Assembly (NCBI GenBank): GCA_022701985.1
Contig: JAKONK010000030.1
Span: 1 to 37,939, forward strand
Direction of reading: 5' to 3'
Source: Actinomycetales bacterium
Lineage (GTDB): Bacteria; Actinomycetota; Actinomycetes; Actinomycetales; Quadrisphaeraceae
DNA: 37,939 nt
Below are positions 35,762 through 37,939 of the stretch, piece by piece. The translations under genes and the position numbers were made by a program. The notes below the pieces were generated by a model, which was not told the origin of the DNA, did no database searches, and saw nothing but the letters and a program-made list of their open reading frames with translations. The stretch's first letter is position 1, and every line of letters begins with the position of its first letter.

Positions 35762-36580
35762 TCACTTGCTGACGTCCTGGCCGAAGTACTTCTGGGAGAT
35801 CGCGGCCAGCTCGCCGTCGTCGGCCAGGGTCTGCAGCGCGGCGTCGATCTTCGGCGTCAGGTCGGAGCCCTTCTGCAGCGCGAACGCCTGCTCGCTGGTG
35901 TCGTCGGTCTTCGCGGCGATCTTCACGTCGGTGTCGCCCGTGGTCTTGAGGTAGTCGAGCGCGGCGAGGTCGTCGTTGACGGTGGCGTCGACACGGCCCT
36001 GCTTGAGCAGCGTCACCGCCTGGGTGAAGCCCTCCACACCCTCCACCTGGGCACCCGCGTCCGTCGCGACCTGCGCCCAGTTGCTGGTCAGCGACTGGGC
36101 CGTCGTCTTCCCGGCGAGGCCCGCGAGGGAGGTGATCGAGGTGTCGTCGGCGCGCGTGATGATCGCGCCGGTGGAGACCGTGTACGGGGTGGAGAAGTCG
36201 TACAGCGCCTGCCGCTCGGGGTTGACGGTGACCTGGTTGGCGACGACGTCGTAGCGCCCCGCCTCCAGGCCCGCGAAGATCGCGTCGAAGGTGACGTCGG
36301 TGAACTCGACCTGCATGCCCATCTGCTCGGCGACGGCGGTGATGACGTCGACGTCGTAGCCGGTGAGCTGCCCGCCGTTGGCGGCGTCGTGGTAGGTGAA
36401 CGGCGAGTACGTGCCCTCGGAGGCCACGCGGAGCACGCCTCCCGAGGCGGTCGCGGAGCCCGACGCCGACGGGCTGGAGCTGCCGCCCACGATCCCGTCG
36501 GCGGGACCCCCTCCGCTGCAGGCGGACAGGGCTGCGACAGCGGCGGCGGCGAACAGGGTGAGAGCGGAGCGGCGGAGCAC
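35762..36580 (-). CDS. Amino acid ABC transporter, substrate-binding lipoprotein
   Basis: This 272-residue SBP_bac_3 lipoprotein delivers substrate to the permease. The N-terminus is a type II signal (LRRSALTLFAAAAVAALSAC) with lipobox LSAC, then a Gly/Ser/Ala linker. The ligand domain contains VASEGTYSPFTYHD, GYDVDVITAVAEQMGM, FDAIFAGLEAGRYDVVANQ and QRQALYDFS-like ERQALYDFSTPY, all typical of cystine- and polar amino acid-binding proteins of the TcyA/FliY type. The GTG start at 36580 has a strong ribosome site CCGGAGGT with 5-nt spacing. The gene lies directly after the terminator of the metY unit. Confidence 0.95.
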   Translation of the reverse strand: MLRRSALTLFAAAAVAALSACSGGGPADGIVGGSSSPSASGSATASGGVLRVASEGTYSPFTYHDAANGGQLTGYDVDVITAVAEQMGMQVEFTDVTFDAIFAGLEAGRYDVVANQVTVNPERQALYDFSTPYTVSTGAIITRADDTSITSLAGLAGKTTAQSLTSNWAQVATDAGAQVEGVEGFTQAVTLLKQGRVDATVNDDLAALDYLKTTGDTDVKIAAKTDDTSEQAFALQKGSDLTPKIDAALQTLADDGELAAISQKYFGQDVSK

Positions 36581-36628
36581 AGGTGACCTCCGGGGTCGTG
36601 GGGGTGCGAGGGCCCGGTGGTTCCGGGT

Positions 36629-36661
36629 GGGGGCGGCGCTGCGCACTCGAGCGCCGCCCCC
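36629..36661 (-). terminator. Terminator after the CoA-binding gene
   Basis: A 12-bp perfect stem (36629-36640 with 36650-36661) with a 9-nt loop lies 16 nt beyond the CoA-binding stop, upstream of the ABC binding-protein gene. It separates the two minus-strand units. Confidence 0.78.
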
Positions 36662-36676
36662 GACTGCAACGCCGGA

Positions 36677-37204
36677 TCAGGCGCGGATCTGCCGCCGGCT
36701 GGAGATGACGCCGGTGTCGAAGCCCGCGAGGTGCAGGCCGCCGTGGAAGCGGGCGTGCTCGATCTTCACGCAGCGGTCCATGACCACCGAGATCCCGGCC
36801 TCCTCGGCGCGGCGCGCGACCTCCTCGTGCCACGAGCCGAGCTGGAGCCACAGCACGGACGGGGCCTTCCCCCCGCCCTTCGACTCCCGCAGGGCGACGA
36901 CCTCGTCGAGCACGCTCGGCAGGTCGTCGTGCCTGCGGAAGACGTCGACGACGTCGGGCACCACGGGCAGGTCGGCGAGGCTCGGGTAGACCGGGTGGCC
37001 CAGGATCTCCTTCGCCCGCGGGTTGATGAAGTAGACGTCGTACGGCGAGCTCGACAGCAGGTACGTCGAGACGAAGAAGCTCGCCCGCGCCTGGTTCTCG
37101 GAGGCGCCCACGATGGCGATGCTCTTGGCCTCGCGCAGCAGCGCGAGGCGCTCCGGGGCGGTCGGCCCCACCCAGGTGCGGGTGGTGTCCACGGTCAGCG
37201 TCAC
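36677..37204 (-). CDS. CoA-binding domain protein (YccU-like)
   Basis: The 175-residue protein is a single CoA-binding Rossmann domain, like that of succinyl-CoA synthetase alpha but free-standing. It shows SIAIVGASENQARASFFVS (nucleotide loop), VYFINPRAKEILGHPVYPSLADLP and VLWLQLGSWHEEVARRAEEAGISVVMDRCVKIEH, the last with the conserved DRC. Its role is not established; E. coli YccU is the best-known relative. The GTG start lies 3 nt after the metY stop, so they form an operon. This pairing suggests a link to sulfur amino acid or acyl-CoA metabolism. Confidence 0.92.
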   Translation of the reverse strand: MTLTVDTTRTWVGPTAPERLALLREAKSIAIVGASENQARASFFVSTYLLSSSPYDVYFINPRAKEILGHPVYPSLADLPVVPDVVDVFRRHDDLPSVLDEVVALRESKGGGKAPSVLWLQLGSWHEEVARRAEEAGISVVMDRCVKIEHARFHGGLHLAGFDTGVISSRRQIRA

Positions 37205-37207
37205 GCC

Positions 37208-37939
37208 TCAGCCCTCCTTCACGGCGGCGGTCAGGGCCTGGTCGAGGTCCCAGAGGATGTCGTCGAGGTCTTCCAGCCCGACGGAGATGCGGACCAGCTC
37301 CGGCTTCACGCCGCCCGCCTCGAGCTGCTCGGCGCTCAGCTGCTGGTGCGTGGTCGACGCCGGGTGGATGACCAGCGTTCGGGTGTCGCCCACGTTCGCC
37401 AGGTGGCTCGCGAGCTGCACGGCCTCGATGAAGCGGCGCCCGGCCTCGCGGTCTCCGGCGACGCCGAAGGAGAACACCGAGCTCGGTCCCAGCGGCAGGT
37501 ACTTCTTGGCGCGCTCGTGGTGGACGTGCGAGGGCAGCCCGGCCCAGTTGACCCAGGCCACGCGGCTGTCGCGGTCGAGCCACTCGGCCACGCCGCGGGC
37601 GTTGCGCAGGTGCTCCTCCATGCGCGGGGCGAGGGTCTCCACGCCCTGCAGCAGCTGGAACGCCGACTGCGCGGACAGCGACGGCCCGGTGTCGCGCAGC
37701 TGCTCCGAGCGCAGCTTGGTGAGGAAGCCGTACTCGCCGAAGTTCTGCCACCACCGGATGCCGTTGTAGCTGGGCACCGGCTCGGTCATCTGCGGGAAGC
37801 GCCCGCTGCCCCAGTCGAACCTGCCGCTCTCCACGACGACGCCGCCCAGCGTCGTCCCGTGACCGCCGAGGAACTTGGTGGCCGAGTGGATGACGATGTC
37901 GGCGCCGTGCTCGATCGGGCGGACCAGGTACGGCGGGGT
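37208..37939 (-). CDS. metY: O-acetylhomoserine sulfhydrylase MetY, 3' part
   Basis: Only the C-terminal 243 residues lie in the window; the reading frame is open to the window edge and the start is outside. The enzyme makes homocysteine from O-acetylhomoserine and sulfide using PLP. The PLP lysine is seen in HSATKFLGGHGTTLGG near the edge, preceded by TPPYLVRPIEHGADIV. Later motifs are GPSLSAQSAFQLLQGVETL, VFSFGV and VIHPASTTHQQLS, followed by SVGLEDLDDILWDLDQAL, all characteristic of the Cys/Met metabolism PLP family. The QLLQGVETL and HHERAKKYLP segments favour MetY over MetB or MetZ. Confidence 0.95.
   Translation of the reverse strand, partial: TPPYLVRPIEHGADIVIHSATKFLGGHGTTLGGVVVESGRFDWGSGRFPQMTEPVPSYNGIRWWQNFGEYGFLTKLRSEQLRDTGPSLSAQSAFQLLQGVETLAPRMEEHLRNARGVAEWLDRDSRVAWVNWAGLPSHVHHERAKKYLPLGPSSVFSFGVAGDREAGRRFIEAVQLASHLANVGDTRTLVIHPASTTHQQLSAEQLEAGGVKPELVRISVGLEDLDDILWDLDQALTAAVKEG

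Overview
The window is very GC-rich chromosomal DNA from an actinobacterium, densely packed with genes that often start with GTG. Actinobacterial signatures include a mycothiol-dependent nitroreductase of the Rv2466c type, a TrHbO-type truncated haemoglobin, an Eis-like acetyltransferase ending in phenylalanine, a pair of adjacent DynA/DynB-like GTPases, and many genes that appear leaderless (a TANNNT-like -10 box 6 to 8 nt before the start codon). I cannot fix the genus. I see no insertion sequence, prophage, CRISPR array or rRNA.

Layout. 1-80: tRNA-Arg(TCT) on the minus strand. 189-3871: two overlapping dynamin-like GTPase genes. 3877-4485: GNAT acetyltransferase (minus). 4657-8399: SSB-like protein, EttA translation factor and a DUF2254 membrane protein (plus). 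8430-9356: TesB thioesterase (minus). 9443-11891: hotdog thioesterase, an unrecognised 208-residue protein, an SDR and a PRC-barrel protein (plus). 12061-18579: minus-strand block read in the order prolyl oligopeptidase, MscS channel, SDR-DUF2867 protein, SDR, truncated haemoglobin. 18735-22257: MalQ and the Eis-like protein (plus). 22356-25010: aminopeptidase N (minus). 25075-27256: mycothiol nitroreductase, RpiB and a Nei-type DNA glycosylase (plus). 27338-29912: a PP2C phosphatase and a GGDEF-EAL protein that converge and overlap. 30025-31332: MFS transporter (minus). 31473-32528: zinc alcohol dehydrogenase (plus). 32603-37939: minus-strand block with MetY (5' end outside the window), a CoA-binding protein, a polar amino acid ABC importer and a Rieske-FAD reductase.

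Much of the middle (SSB-like, EttA, hotdog thioesterase, unknown protein, GlbO, PepN, nitroreductase, RpiB, Nei) has the same gene content as I remember for Mycobacterium tuberculosis Rv2464c to Rv2478c. The region therefore looks like a conserved actinobacterial core neighbourhood into which other genes have been placed, not a genomic island. The MetY, CoA-binding and ABC genes at the right edge suggest sulfur amino acid metabolism and uptake.

Non-coding structure is informative. There are several strong stem-loops at gene ends. A family of about 27-bp partly palindromic repeats has two direct copies near 12.0 kb and two inverted copies near 22.3 kb. A separate imperfect palindrome of about 52 bp lies near 25.75 kb. 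I found no convincing new multi-gene system. The best leads are the unknown conserved-neighbourhood protein, the paired GTPases with altered G motifs, and the repeat family.
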